64,000 nucleotides of DNA from Paenibacillus lutrae (GCF_009757775.1 NZ_RHLK01000002.1:440113-504112), one strand, 5' to 3'. Shown: positions 1 to 7,745, counted from the first letter of the stretch. Notes: a model not told the origin generated them from the letters alone. Program-made: numbers and translations.

Positions 1-561
1 CTGCCTGTTAAGGTCAATGCCCTGCGCATTCGCTTTCCAGCGCGAGAAATCCGTGCTCTTCCCATTCATCGCGATCAGGCTTGAACGTACTTCGGCAGGA
101 AAGGCAGAGGCTCCTTTCTGCTGCAAAGTAACTCCGTCGGGATTCACCATCGGAACGAACCAGATTGAGCTGTTCTTCAGCAGAGTCTGGAGATTACGAC
201 CGTTCAGCGAATCGTCATTTGCATACAACTGGGCATAATCGTCGATCATATTCATAACGAGGCTGGTTGTCAGCCACTCTCTGGCATGATGAGAGGCGTT
301 AATGAGCACATTCGCATCGCCGGTGCCGAGCCTTACAGCCCATATGTCGCGTCCGTAAAGCGTTGTGCCTATGGATTTATATTCAATAAGTTCAGGATAA
401 GCTTGGGCAAGCTGCCGGATGTTATCGGTCATCAATTCGTAAGTGTACGTTTGATTCGGATTAACAATATCCGCTGCAGCTGCAGCTTGATTGGGAGATC
501 CGAAAAGGTAAGGAATGAGGACAACGATGAGCAGCAGCGTCCTCCATAATTTTGTTGTCAT
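1..561 (-). CDS. Zinc carboxypeptidase, M14 family (3' end outside window)
   Basis: Reading the complement from the ATG at 559-561 gives 187 codons without a stop, running off the left edge. Residues 1-30 are a typical signal peptide (basic start, hydrophobic LLLIVVLIPYLFG core, AAAA near the cleavage site), so the enzyme should be secreted. The body matches M14 metallocarboxypeptidases. ASHHAREW contains the HxxE zinc-binding pair (H92, E95), and FVPMVNPDGV and GIDLNRQ are further family hallmarks. The C-terminal zinc His and the catalytic Glu lie beyond the window. AAAGGAAA lies about 9 nt upstream of the start. The gene diverges from the regulator-like gene at 748. Cell-wall peptide (gamma-D-Glu-diaminopimelate) or protein hydrolysis are both possible and cannot be separated from this fragment. 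Confidence 0.9.
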   Translation of the reverse strand, partial: MTTKLWRTLLLIVVLIPYLFGSPNQAAAAADIVNPNQTYTYELMTDNIRQLAQAYPELIEYKSIGTTLYGRDIWAVRLGTGDANVLINASHHAREWLTTSLVMNMIDDYAQLYANDDSLNGRNLQTLLKNSSIWFVPMVNPDGVTLQQKGASAFPAEVRSSLIAMNGKSTDFSRWKANAQGIDLNRQ

Positions 562-677
562 AGCTGTGCAGTTTCCTTTCAATATAGGGGTGCAAAGATG
601 AATTCATGGTATCAAAACGAAGGTTACAGCAGGGTTACGAAAAATCGGTATAATTCGACATATAAAGGAATATTTTG

Positions 678-706
678 TTGACCGCCTTCATCTGGCACCT
701 TACACT
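678..706 (+). promoter_or_regulatory. Candidate sigma-A promoter
   Basis: TTGACC (678-683), a 17-bp spacer and TACACT (701-706) lie just upstream of the gene starting at 748. The spacing is ideal and the -35 is 5/6. The assignment is by pattern only. Confidence 0.45.
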
Positions 707-747
707 TATAGGAAAAGAGAACTACCGGACGTTTCTGGAGGAAAAGG

Positions 748-2229
748 ATGCTTCTGCAGCTTGAAGACGCTATAACCATACATTACAAAGAAGATTCCGC
801 GGCTGACCAAGCCCTGGAGGTACTTGTTTTCATCCATGATCTGGGTCTGGATCTTACGGTCTGGGATGAAATCATCGGCTTCTTTAAAGGGCATTACCGG
901 ATTGTGCTTTACGATTTAAGAGGGCATGGCCGCAGTACGGGAGAGGACAGCGAAGCGGGGTGGAGCGTCTTTGTGGATGATCTTCACCTCCTTATGGAGC
1001 GGCTCGGAATCAGGAGGGCTCATATCGCGGGACATGGCGGGGGAGCTGTAATAGCTGTGCAGTTCTGCTCTTCTTATCCGGGAATGGTAGAGAAGCTGAT
1101 TCTGATTTCGATTCCTGTAAAATTCCCTGCTGCACTCATGCGCGCAAAGATCGCAGAACGTAAAAAACTGGCCGGGGAAGGGCGGCTCTCTCTTGCTGAG
1201 GAGCTCGCTGCATTCACGACCGCACTTCCCGATAGTGCTTCTGCATTCCGTATTGTCAGAGACCTGTATAGCAATATGAATACGGATTTATATTTCCGGG
1301 CGATGGACATGCTGCTCAGAGAGGACGGCTGGAAAGAACTGAAGCGTATTTCTCACCGGACGCTGGTTCTGGCGGGAGAATACGATCCTCTGTACGTGAC
1401 GTCGGCTTCGCTCGCCGCATCACGCCTGCCGGATGCTTCCTTCCTGATCGTGCCGGATTCGGCCTATCTGCCTTTTCTTGAGCAGCCGGGGACGACCGCC
1501 TCATGGATCAGACGGTTTCTGCAAACGAAACAGACGCGTGCAGTCTCCGATTCTTTACTCGTCCGGGACGTGCGCGGAACGCTGCAGCTCTTCCTGGATG
1601 AAGGGGAGAAGAAGGTTGAGCTTGCTCAGATGCTGAAGGTCAATCTGCTCGGCTCTTTCCAAGTGATCCTGAACGGGCAGGAGAAGCCGGACGGCTGGAA
1701 TCAGCGCTATGCCAAGAGCCTGCTGCTGTATATGATCTTCCATCCGACAGCTTCCCGCGAGGAATTGTGTGATGCGCTATTTCCCCAGGTTCCCAGTAAG
1801 ACAGCGATGCGGAATATAAAAGTCTACCTGCACTATTTCAAGCGAATGATGCAGGCACAAGAGGGAGGGGCCCCGATCCTCTCGGTTGACCGCGAGCATG
1901 TGATGCTAAGATGTGTCATCCGCTGTGATTTGCTTGACTTTTTGGCGGAGATCAAAGATTTGCACCATGCGGACGCTGCCCGCAAATACGAAAGTGCCGG
2001 CCGCTTATTAGGGAATCTGCCCGATCCTTTACTGCCAGGCATTTATGATGAATGGTTCATGGACAGGAAAAGCCGTCTGGAGATGGAAGTTGCCGAATTG
2101 GCGGTCTGGATGGAGGATCAGGAGAAGCGGCGGGGCAGACACCAGCGTGCCGAAGGGTACCGGCGTATAGCGAGGCGTTTTCTGCATGAAGAAGAGAAGG
2201 AGCCCGGCACATTCATTCAGATCTTATAA
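748..2229 (+). CDS. Alpha/beta-hydrolase-fold pseudoenzyme fused to SARP/BTAD-like C-terminal region (putative regulator)
   Basis: The protein has 493 aa. Residues about 1-260 follow the alpha/beta-hydrolase fold (VLVFIHDLGLD oxyanion region, YDLRGHGRS, core GHGGG, GEYDPLY acid loop, LPFLEQP). The nucleophile elbow GxSxG reads G-H-G-G-G, with Gly97 where Ser is expected. The usual catalytic His before LPFLEQP is Tyr240. The acid-loop Asp remains. The domain is therefore probably non-hydrolytic. Residues about 290-490 (VNLLGSFQVILNGQE, SREELCDALFP, then helices rich in Arg/Glu) look like the winged-helix plus BTAD region of AfsR/DnrI (SARP) regulators, here placed at the C terminus. The inferred role is a ligand-sensing transcription factor that uses a dead hydrolase as receptor. 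GGAGGAAAAGG precedes the ATG. A terminator follows at 2312. No obvious target is adjacent. Confidence 0.7.
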   Translation: MLLQLEDAITIHYKEDSAADQALEVLVFIHDLGLDLTVWDEIIGFFKGHYRIVLYDLRGHGRSTGEDSEAGWSVFVDDLHLLMERLGIRRAHIAGHGGGAVIAVQFCSSYPGMVEKLILISIPVKFPAALMRAKIAERKKLAGEGRLSLAEELAAFTTALPDSASAFRIVRDLYSNMNTDLYFRAMDMLLREDGWKELKRISHRTLVLAGEYDPLYVTSASLAASRLPDASFLIVPDSAYLPFLEQPGTTASWIRRFLQTKQTRAVSDSLLVRDVRGTLQLFLDEGEKKVELAQMLKVNLLGSFQVILNGQEKPDGWNQRYAKSLLLYMIFHPTASREELCDALFPQVPSKTAMRNIKVYLHYFKRMMQAQEGGAPILSVDREHVMLRCVIRCDLLDFLAEIKDLHHADAARKYESAGRLLGNLPDPLLPGIYDEWFMDRKSRLEMEVAELAVWMEDQEKRRGRHQRAEGYRRIARRFLHEEEKEPGTFIQIL

Positions 2230-2311
2230 TGGAAGACCCGGTAAGAATCGTCCTTCTTCTGAGAAGAACACAATCTTGTATACAGGGTAGAAGAGATAGA
2301 ACGGTTTGTAT

Positions 2312-2359
2312 AACCGGTGTGCCTTAGCCATTTATGGTTGCGGGTGCTCCGGTTTTTTT
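2312..2359 (+). terminator. Rho-independent terminator after the hydrolase/SARP fusion
   Basis: AACCGG (2312-2317) pairs with CCGGTT (2349-2354), with inner AGCCA/TGGTT pairing, followed by a run of seven T (2353-2359). It lies about 80 nt beyond the stop at 2229. The rest of 2360-2517 holds no recognisable gene. Confidence 0.65.
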
Positions 2360-2517
2360 GGCGCCAGTAGGGGAGGGGAAGGGCTATCCGATTCTATGGA
2401 TGCTGTATACAGGAGATAGGATAATCTTGATGCGGTTTCATCGAATACCACTCGCTGGTTGGAGTCTCTCACCGGCTTAGTCTTGGATGTCTAAGCATGG
2501 ACATGATGCGTATTCTG

Positions 2518-2546
2518 TTGACAAAAGGAGTAACCGGGTCTAAAAT
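2518..2546 (+). promoter_or_regulatory. Sigma-A promoter of the TauE-like exporter
   Basis: Perfect TTGACA (2518-2523), a 17-bp spacer and TAAAAT (2541-2546). The palindromic operator at 2548-2563 begins right after the -10 and would cover the transcription start, the classic position for repression. Confidence 0.75.
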
Positions 2547-2547
2547 A

Positions 2548-2563
2548 ATACCCATAGGGGTAT
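2548..2563. promoter_or_regulatory. CsoR/CstR-like operator, copy 1
   Basis: ATACCCATAGGGGTAT has 6-bp arms ATACCC/GGGTAT around ATAG. Operators of the CsoR/CstR repressor family are known to look like ATACCCC-TAGGGGTAT. The downstream genes (sulfur exporter, rhodaneses) match the persulfide-responsive CstR branch rather than copper CsoR. The same element recurs at 3522-3537. No csoR/cstR-like gene lies in the window. Confidence 0.7.
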
Positions 2564-2698
2564 ATGTATTATCAGTGGAAAAGGAGGGGCTTTAGAAAAC
2601 GTACTGCGCAGGGCGATGCCTTGTTTTAATCAAATAGTTTTTTTCATGTATGTAACTCTCTTGATGAATTGCATACTAGCAGGGAAAGGAGTGGGAGT

Positions 2699-3487
2699 AT
2701 GGACTTGGACTTTGCATGGATTCTTACTTTATTCGCGATTGGTTTTGTCGGTTCTTTCATATCCGGGATGGTTGGAATCGGAGGATCGATCATTAAATAT
2801 CCGATGCTGCTGTATATACCGCCTGCATTCGGTTTCATCGCTTTTACAGCACAGGAGGTTTCCGCCATTAGTGCGGTGCAGGTTTTCTTCGCTACATTGG
2901 CTGGTATTTTCGCTTATCGCAAGGGCAATATGATTAACAAAAAGCTCGTTATCGCGATGGGGATTCCGATTGTTATAGGGAGCTTCGCGGGCGGATACGG
3001 CTCGAAATTTCTTCCTGACTCGGCGATCAATCTGACTTATGCCGTTCTGGCGCTTGTCGCGGCGATTATGATGTTTTTGCCTAAAAAGGGGGAAGAGGAC
3101 GGTGACTTCTCTAACCTGAGTTTCCATGTGCCGGTTGCCGCTATCTCTGCTACCCTGGTTGGTATTCTATCGGGGATCGTCGGGGCTGCGGGTGCTTTTA
3201 TTACGGTACCGATTATGCTGGTCATTCTCAAAATTCCGACTCGTGTGGCTATCGCTTCTTCGCTGGCAATCACCTTCATCTCCTCCATCGGCTCCAGCGT
3301 CGGTAAAGTCATGGGCGGCCATATGCTGCTTATCCCTTCGATTGTTATGGTCGTCGCCAGTATTATTGCATCTCCTCTGGGAGCCAAAGCGGGGCAGAAG
3401 ATGAATATTAAAGTGCTTCAGTGGATTCTGGCGGGCTTGATTAGCGCGACTGTTCTTAAGATTTGGATCGATATTTTATTCGGGTAA
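2699..3487 (+). CDS. TauE/SafE family sulfite/sulfur-anion exporter
   Basis: This 262-aa polytopic membrane protein has about eight hydrophobic segments and the duplicated DUF81/TauE architecture: GFVGSFISGMVGIGGS in the first half and VGILSGIVGAAGAF in the second. Family members export sulfite, sulfoacetate, thiosulfate or related anions. With the CstR-like operator and rhodanese neighbours, export of sulfite or thiosulfate produced in persulfide detoxification is the natural inference. The ATG at 2699 has AAAGGAG (2685-2691) at good distance; an in-frame TTG 30 nt upstream lacks one. It is transcribed from the promoter at 2518 and followed by a second promoter/operator pair at 3495-3537. 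Confidence 0.85.
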   Translation: MDLDFAWILTLFAIGFVGSFISGMVGIGGSIIKYPMLLYIPPAFGFIAFTAQEVSAISAVQVFFATLAGIFAYRKGNMINKKLVIAMGIPIVIGSFAGGYGSKFLPDSAINLTYAVLALVAAIMMFLPKKGEEDGDFSNLSFHVPVAAISATLVGILSGIVGAAGAFITVPIMLVILKIPTRVAIASSLAITFISSIGSSVGKVMGGHMLLIPSIVMVVASIIASPLGAKAGQKMNIKVLQWILAGLISATVLKIWIDILFG

Positions 3488-3494
3488 TGAAACA

Positions 3495-3523
3495 TTGAAG
3501 CGGAAAGCCATGGGAAGTATAAT
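3495..3523 (+). promoter_or_regulatory. Sigma-A promoter of the rhodanese genes
   Basis: TTGAAG (3495-3500), a 17-bp spacer and a perfect TATAAT (3518-3523). The -10 overlaps the second operator copy at 3522. Confidence 0.75.
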
Positions 3524-3537
3524 ACCTGTAGGGGTAT
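3522..3537. promoter_or_regulatory. CsoR/CstR-like operator, copy 2
   Basis: ATACCTGTAGGGGTAT is identical to the copy at 2548 in 14 of 16 positions. It overlaps the -10 of the rhodanese promoter, so one repressor probably controls exporter and rhodaneses together. Confidence 0.7.
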
Positions 3538-3615
3538 TAGTATGAATTTTGCTTGTGTACGATATTTAGCTATCTTCATATTTGCTGCTATACAAATTTA
3601 GGGAGGTTAGAAAGG

Positions 3616-4026
3616 ATGCCAGTTGTCCTATGGGGATTCATACTGACGCTTGCAGCCGCTGCCGTCTGGCTGATAAGAAGTTTCTGGCCGCTTAGCGGGC
3701 TGAATATCGTCCGTTCTGCTGCATCAGGAACTCATGCCGCGCAGGAGATTCCTTCAGACCCAAGCCTGAAAATTCTCGATGTCCGCGATTCGCTTGATTA
3801 TGACCAGTGCCACCTGCCGGGCTCGATTAACATCTCCATCGGCCGTCTGCCGTTCGTCTGGGACAAGGAGTTGTCGCCAGAGGAGCCTGTTCTGATCTTG
3901 GCCGACAGCAGACGCAAAATCTTAAAAGCTGCGCGTGTGCTCAAGAATAGAGGCTTTGCCGAAGTATACGCCCTGCGCGGCAACGATCATCCCCGGCACT
4001 CCGATATCGGCGGGATTTCGTTATGA
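3616..4026 (+). CDS. Membrane-anchored rhodanese-like protein lacking the catalytic Cys
   Basis: The protein has 136 aa. Residues 1-22 form one membrane anchor (VVLWGFILTLAAAAVWLI). Residues about 48-130 are a rhodanese fold (ILDVRDSLDYDQCHLPGSIN, then PVLILADSRRK). In active rhodaneses the loop after the fourth strand reads CxxGxR. Here it reads A-D-S-R-R-K with Ala at the Cys position (about residue 96), so sulfurtransferase activity by the normal mechanism is unlikely. Cys65 in the DQCHLPG loop is unusual and might take its place. The ATG at 3616 is preceded by GGGAGG (3601-3606) and AAAGG. It shares a promoter and operator with the active rhodanese at 4121. Confidence 0.75.
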   Translation: MPVVLWGFILTLAAAAVWLIRSFWPLSGLNIVRSAASGTHAAQEIPSDPSLKILDVRDSLDYDQCHLPGSINISIGRLPFVWDKELSPEEPVLILADSRRKILKAARVLKNRGFAEVYALRGNDHPRHSDIGGISL

Positions 4027-4052
4027 ACAGGACGTGCCGGCTTGTTTTATCC

Positions 4053-4080
4053 TAAATGTGAACAAATAAATGTGAACAAA
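4053..4080. repeat. Tandem duplication of a 14-bp unit
   Basis: TAAATGTGAACAAA occurs twice head to tail (4053-4066, 4067-4080) in the gap between the two rhodanese genes. The TGTGAACAAA part resembles half-sites of redox regulators, but the copies are direct rather than inverted, so this is recorded only as a repeat. Confidence 0.85.
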
Positions 4081-4120
4081 CTTGTAAGAGTGTCTGCGGG
4101 CACGGAAGGAGACCGAACCA

Positions 4121-4513
4121 ATGGACATGACTCTGATCATTAACATTCTGATCGTTCTGCTAGTTGCGTACTTTGTGTATACGCGTGTCGGGCCTGTCAA
4201 AGGACTGAATAATCTGGGTGAGCGGGAGTTCCGTGAAGCGATGCAGCAGAGTAAGAACAAGATACTGATTGATGTGCGGGAGCCTTATGAATTCAAAGAC
4301 GGATCGATTCCCGGCGCCGCCAACATTCCTTTGTCCCAGCTGCCGCAGAGATTGGCGGAAGTTTCCAAGGACAAAGATGTTTTTCTCTACTGCCGGAGCG
4401 GAATGAGGAGCAAGAACGCGGCGAAGATGCTCAAACGCAGCGGGATTAGCAAGGTAAACCATCTTCGTGGCGGTATCGGAGCCTGGAGCGGCAAATTATC
4501 CAAATCCAGATAA
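4121..4513 (+). CDS. Membrane-anchored rhodanese (sulfurtransferase)
   Basis: The protein has 130 aa. Residues 4-20 are a transmembrane anchor and residues about 30-125 a single rhodanese domain with an intact active loop, YCRSGMRS (Cys91), plus IDVREPYEF and HLRGGIGAW. Such proteins move sulfane sulfur through a Cys persulfide. The fold should face the cytoplasm if the N terminus is outside; the topology is inferred. GGAAGGAG sits about 10 nt before the ATG. It forms a pair with the Cys-less homologue at 3616, suggesting an active/inactive partner arrangement. Confidence 0.85.
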   Translation: MDMTLIINILIVLLVAYFVYTRVGPVKGLNNLGEREFREAMQQSKNKILIDVREPYEFKDGSIPGAANIPLSQLPQRLAEVSKDKDVFLYCRSGMRSKNAAKMLKRSGISKVNHLRGGIGAWSGKLSKSR

Positions 4514-4660
4514 GCCGATTGTCTGCCGCAGCGCAGGGTCCCTTTCGTTTACTGGCAAGGTATTCGGGTAAACATAGAAGAATGTGATCATACCGGGATT
4601 CGTATCTGATGCCGGGTGAATTCAGGAAGCCTAATCAGGTGTAAACGAGGAGCTGAGCAT

Positions 4661-5254
4661 ATGAGTGAGCGGAGATTTAATCCGGAGCACTTGCACAAAC
4701 TGGACAACCCGGAGCGGCGTGCTGCGCTGCCCCCGGAGAAGCTGCTGGCGATGCTTCATATAGAACAGGCCAAGACTGTTCTTGACATAGGCGCGGGCGG
4801 CGGATACTTCACCATACCGGCAGCCCGGATGACGTCCGGCACCGTCTACGCGCTCGACGTAGAACCGAAAATGCTCGATGTGATCCGGCATAAGGCAAAG
4901 ACAGAATCGGGTGCCGAATTAGAGGGAGGCACGATTAACAATCTCTCCTATCTCGAAGGCCAGGTAGAGAAGATTCCGATGGATAACGCAAGCGTGGAGC
5001 GGGTTATCGCTTCCATGGTACTGCATGAAGCGGCCACGCTGGACCAAGGCTTATCGGAGGTTGCGAGGGTTATGACTCCGGGTGCGAGCTGCTTCATTCT
5101 TGAATGGGAGAAGAAGGAATCCCCGCAGGGACCGCCTCTTGCCCACCGGATTTCTTCCAGCGAGATGAAACAGGCGGCAGAGAAGCACGGTCTTCGTGTA
5201 CGGGATCTTTCTTTTCCGACGGACGCCCATTACATTATGATCTGTGAGAAATAA
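4661..5254 (+). CDS. Class I SAM-dependent methyltransferase
   Basis: The protein has 197 aa. Motif I is VLDIGAGGGYFT (about residues 40-51), followed by the acidic VYALDVEPKML strand and a late DASVERVIASMVLHE segment, all typical of class I methyltransferases (UbiE-like group). The substrate is not visible. The ATG at 4661 has CGAGGAG at 4646-4652; the in-frame upstream extension to 4616 has no such site. It lies 147 bp after the rhodanese and 33 bp before the DUF302 gene and may be cotranscribed with them. In sulfur-handling clusters such enzymes may methylate thiols or sulfide, but that is inference. Confidence 0.75.
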   Translation: MSERRFNPEHLHKLDNPERRAALPPEKLLAMLHIEQAKTVLDIGAGGGYFTIPAARMTSGTVYALDVEPKMLDVIRHKAKTESGAELEGGTINNLSYLEGQVEKIPMDNASVERVIASMVLHEAATLDQGLSEVARVMTPGASCFILEWEKKESPQGPPLAHRISSSEMKQAAEKHGLRVRDLSFPTDAHYIMICEK

Positions 5255-5287
5255 ATACGTAGCGAAAGCAATGGGAGGATGGTTTAC

Positions 5288-5671
5288 ATGTTTCATTACA
5301 CCGTCAGCACAACCAAAAACCTGGAACAGGCGATAGCCGATTTGCAAGAGAATTTGAAAGAGGAGAAATTCGGTGTTCTCTGGCAGCTGGACATGAAAGA
5401 GAAGCTAAGCGAGAAAGGCGTCGATTTCGATCAGCCGTACCATATTCTTGAGGTGTGCAACCCGGTCGAAGCCAAGCGTGTTCTTTCACAGAATTCACTG
5501 GTCGGGTATTTCTTGCCCTGTAAAATAGCCGTGTACGAAGAAGAAGGGACGACCCGCATCGGAATGCCGCGTCCTACAGCACTTATCGGACTGATAGAGA
5601 ACGAAGAAATGCTCGGAGTTGCCAAAGATATCGAGAACCGGCTGATTGCCGTGATCGATAAAAGCCTTTGA
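5288..5671 (+). CDS. DUF302 family protein
   Basis: The 127-aa soluble protein carries the DUF302 signature: FGVLWQLDMKEKLSEKG, PYHILEVCNP and GYFLPCKIAVYEE. The biochemical role of the family is not established. Members often sit beside rhodaneses and sulfur oxidation genes, as here. Two conserved Cys (in EVCNP and LPCK) are plausible functional residues. The ATG at 5288 is chosen because GGGAGG (5273-5278) is 9 nt away; the ATG at 5279 would abut it. Confidence 0.8.
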   Translation: MFHYTVSTTKNLEQAIADLQENLKEEKFGVLWQLDMKEKLSEKGVDFDQPYHILEVCNPVEAKRVLSQNSLVGYFLPCKIAVYEEEGTTRIGMPRPTALIGLIENEEMLGVAKDIENRLIAVIDKSL

Positions 5672-5754
5672 CCTTGAACTTCAGGACAGCGGGACCCTGT
5701 CAGGGAGCCTTTGTTCCACACGCAGGGTCGTATTCGTTCACTTATATCGTTAAA

Positions 5755-5782
5755 AGGGGCGGCATTCTTGCCGCCTCTTTGT
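5755..5782. terminator. Bidirectional terminator between DUF302 and LysR genes
   Basis: AGGGGCGGC (5755-5763) pairs with GCCGCCTCT (5770-5778) around ATTCT plus T. T-rich sequence follows on the + strand (TCTTTGTT), and AAAA precedes it (TTTT on the - strand), so it can serve both converging genes. Confidence 0.7.
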
Positions 5783-5821
5783 TGTACGTGTCAATATTTT
5801 AGACGCTAATTGTCAGCGGAG

Positions 5822-6718
5822 TTAAAGCTCAAATTTAAGCTTGGTAATAAACCGGGTTGCAATATGGGAAGAGTGCTTCCCTTTAGGGAGAACCCAGCCA
5901 TAATAGATCGGTTCCCGGGAGGACAACTCAAGCGGGATAATTACGAGACCTTCATTGCCGAAAGAAGGATTGTTCTTGAAAGAATAATCGAGTCCGATGG
6001 TCAGGGCAAGCCCTTCATTAACTGCGTTATGGATCGCCTGCGTGTTGTTGGAAATAAACAAAATATCGATGCCGCCATAAACGGCGATGAAATCCGTCAC
6101 GAATTCACGTATTTGATCATCGTCATACAGCACGAAAGTCTGATGAACCAATTTCTCAGGTGTGATGGATTTTTCACGGGAAAGTGGAGAATTTCTATGA
6201 ACCCCCGCCACCATTCTCCCCTCCAGCAGACGTTCGAAGGCCAGATCACGGCGTTTCTCCATCACGCTTTCCGTAAGAACAATCAAACCGATATCGATTT
6301 TACTGTGCTCGATATCCTTTAAGATTTCCTGAGGCCCTTTCTCGAAAATTTCAATTTTGACCTGCGGATATTCTTTCTTGAACCGTGCCACCACGTCCAC
6401 GAGCAAATGCATGGGACCGGGAATTGTAGCGATGGTTAACGTGCCGCTTAGCGTGTTGCTGAACGACTCAGCTTCTTCCCGCAGCTCGTTTACTTTGGCG
6501 AGGACCTCATGTGCTCTATTGATGATGGCCTGTCCTTCAGCTGTCGGTACCGCCCCCGAGCCCCTTGAGCGTGTGAATAACCTGACACCGAGCTCCGTTT
6601 CAAGTGCGGAAATCGACTGGCTGATGGCAGACAGAGTGACGTGAGCATGTTTGGCCGCACTGGTCAGGGAACCGGTTTTGGCTACTTGGATAATGTATTC
6701 CATTTGTTCCAGATTCAC
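5822..6718 (-). CDS. LysR-type transcriptional regulator
   Basis: The protein has 298 aa. The N-terminal winged helix-turn-helix (NLEQMEYIIQVAKTGSLT, then SAAKHAHVTLSAISQSI) is followed by a periplasmic-binding-like effector domain (LTIATIPGP onward). The GTG at 6718 is preferred because AGAGG lies 8 nt upstream; the GTG at 6727 overlaps that site, and LysR proteins typically begin MNLEQ. It is divergent from the SDR gene at 6888 with a dyad in between, the classic LysR arrangement for a regulator and its target. The effector is unknown. Confidence 0.88.
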   Translation of the reverse strand: MNLEQMEYIIQVAKTGSLTSAAKHAHVTLSAISQSISALETELGVRLFTRSRGSGAVPTAEGQAIINRAHEVLAKVNELREEAESFSNTLSGTLTIATIPGPMHLLVDVVARFKKEYPQVKIEIFEKGPQEILKDIEHSKIDIGLIVLTESVMEKRRDLAFERLLEGRMVAGVHRNSPLSREKSITPEKLVHQTFVLYDDDQIREFVTDFIAVYGGIDILFISNNTQAIHNAVNEGLALTIGLDYSFKNNPSFGNEGLVIIPLELSSREPIYYGWVLPKGKHSSHIATRFITKLKFEL

Positions 6719-6736
6719 TGGAGTCACCTCTTTATA

Positions 6737-6751
6737 TTAAGTATAACTTAA
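6737..6751. promoter_or_regulatory. Dyad in the LysR/SDR divergent region (candidate LysR box)
   Basis: TTAAG-TATAA-CTTAA is a perfect inverted repeat in an AT-rich 160-bp divergent intergenic region. LysR regulators bind T-N11-A dyads in such regions. A TACAAT box at 6796-6801 could be the -10 of the SDR gene. Confidence 0.5.
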
Positions 6752-6887
6752 CTATTTTTAATTAGTTATAAATTTTATTTAATTTAGTGTACGGGTACAA
6801 TGGGAACTATAGAAGTCAAAGCAGTTCCAAAGCGGAACTTCTTACAAAAGTCTCTTTTTACAAAAGAAATTTTAGGAGGAATCTTAA

Positions 6888-7637
6888 ATGGCTAATAAAA
6901 GAGTGGCAGTCATTACAGGTGGAGCTAGCGGAATCGGTAAACAAACGTGTCTGAAATTTGCCCGCAAAGGCGATCAGGTCGTGGTAGCTGATTTTAATGA
7001 ACAGGCGGGAAATGAAGTTGTGGAAGCGATCAAAGCGGAAGGCGGAGAAGCGATCTTCGTCCAAACAGACGTGACTAAATTCGAAGACGTAGAGGCGCTC
7101 GTACAAAAAGCGGTCGATACTTTCGGGAGAATTGACGTGATGTTCAACAATGCGGGAATCGGACGCCTTACACCGGTCTTGGATCAGAAGATGGAAGACT
7201 ACCACGCGGTTATCAATGTGAATCTGCATGGGGTTACGCACGGAATTGTGGCGGCCGGCAGAAAAATGCGTGAGCTGGGCATCAAAGGCGTGATCATTAA
7301 TACGACTTCTGTCTTTGGAATCTTGGCATCGCCTGGAACTTATGCTTATCATGCAACCAAAGGTGCGGTTAACATGATGACCAAGTCGGCGGCACTTGAT
7401 CTGGCCGAATATGGCATTCGTGTCGTGGGCGTGGCTCCCGGAGCAGTAGATACACCGATTATTCAGGGTTATAAGGACAGCGGTCTGATCGATTCCATGA
7501 AAGCCAAAGTCATCGGCAACAAATTAACGCAGCCTGAGCAGGTAGCGGATACGGTTTACCTTGTTTCCCTGGATGAAGCCAGCGCGATTAACGGCAGCGT
7601 AGTGATGGCGGATGAGGGCTTTGCTTCCTTTAAATAA
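6888..7637 (+). CDS. Short-chain dehydrogenase/reductase (classical SDR)
   Basis: The protein has 249 aa, the usual length for classical SDRs. TGGASGIG (residues 11-18) binds the nucleotide. NNAG, the Ser of NTTSVFG and YHATK (Tyr/Lys pair) supply the catalytic residues. The C terminus has the PGAVDTPI motif. ADF after the second strand suggests NAD preference. The substrate is unknown; the closest general types are glucose-1-dehydrogenase or 3-oxoacyl reductase-like enzymes. TTAGGAGGA precedes the ATG, and a strong terminator follows. It is probably controlled by the divergent LysR protein. Confidence 0.88.
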   Translation: MANKRVAVITGGASGIGKQTCLKFARKGDQVVVADFNEQAGNEVVEAIKAEGGEAIFVQTDVTKFEDVEALVQKAVDTFGRIDVMFNNAGIGRLTPVLDQKMEDYHAVINVNLHGVTHGIVAAGRKMRELGIKGVIINTTSVFGILASPGTYAYHATKGAVNMMTKSAALDLAEYGIRVVGVAPGAVDTPIIQGYKDSGLIDSMKAKVIGNKLTQPEQVADTVYLVSLDEASAINGSVVMADEGFASFK

Positions 7638-7699
7638 GGTTCCGCGGCGTGGAAATTCCAATCCCATTATCGTGTAAAAAGTTAGGCTAGAAATAAATC

Positions 7700-7745
7700 A
7701 GCCTGCAAACAAAGCTCCCGGGGAGCAGAGTTTGCAGGCTTTTTG
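7700..7745 (+). terminator. Strong rho-independent terminator after the SDR gene
   Basis: AGCCTGCAAAC (7700-7710) pairs with GTTTGCAGGCT (7730-7740), with a nested GCTCCC/GGGAGC hairpin, then TTTTTG. Confidence 0.9.

Noticed and set aside
4053-4080. FNR or Rex binding site
   Set aside because: The TGTGAACAAA copies are direct, not inverted, and match neither consensus as a dyad.
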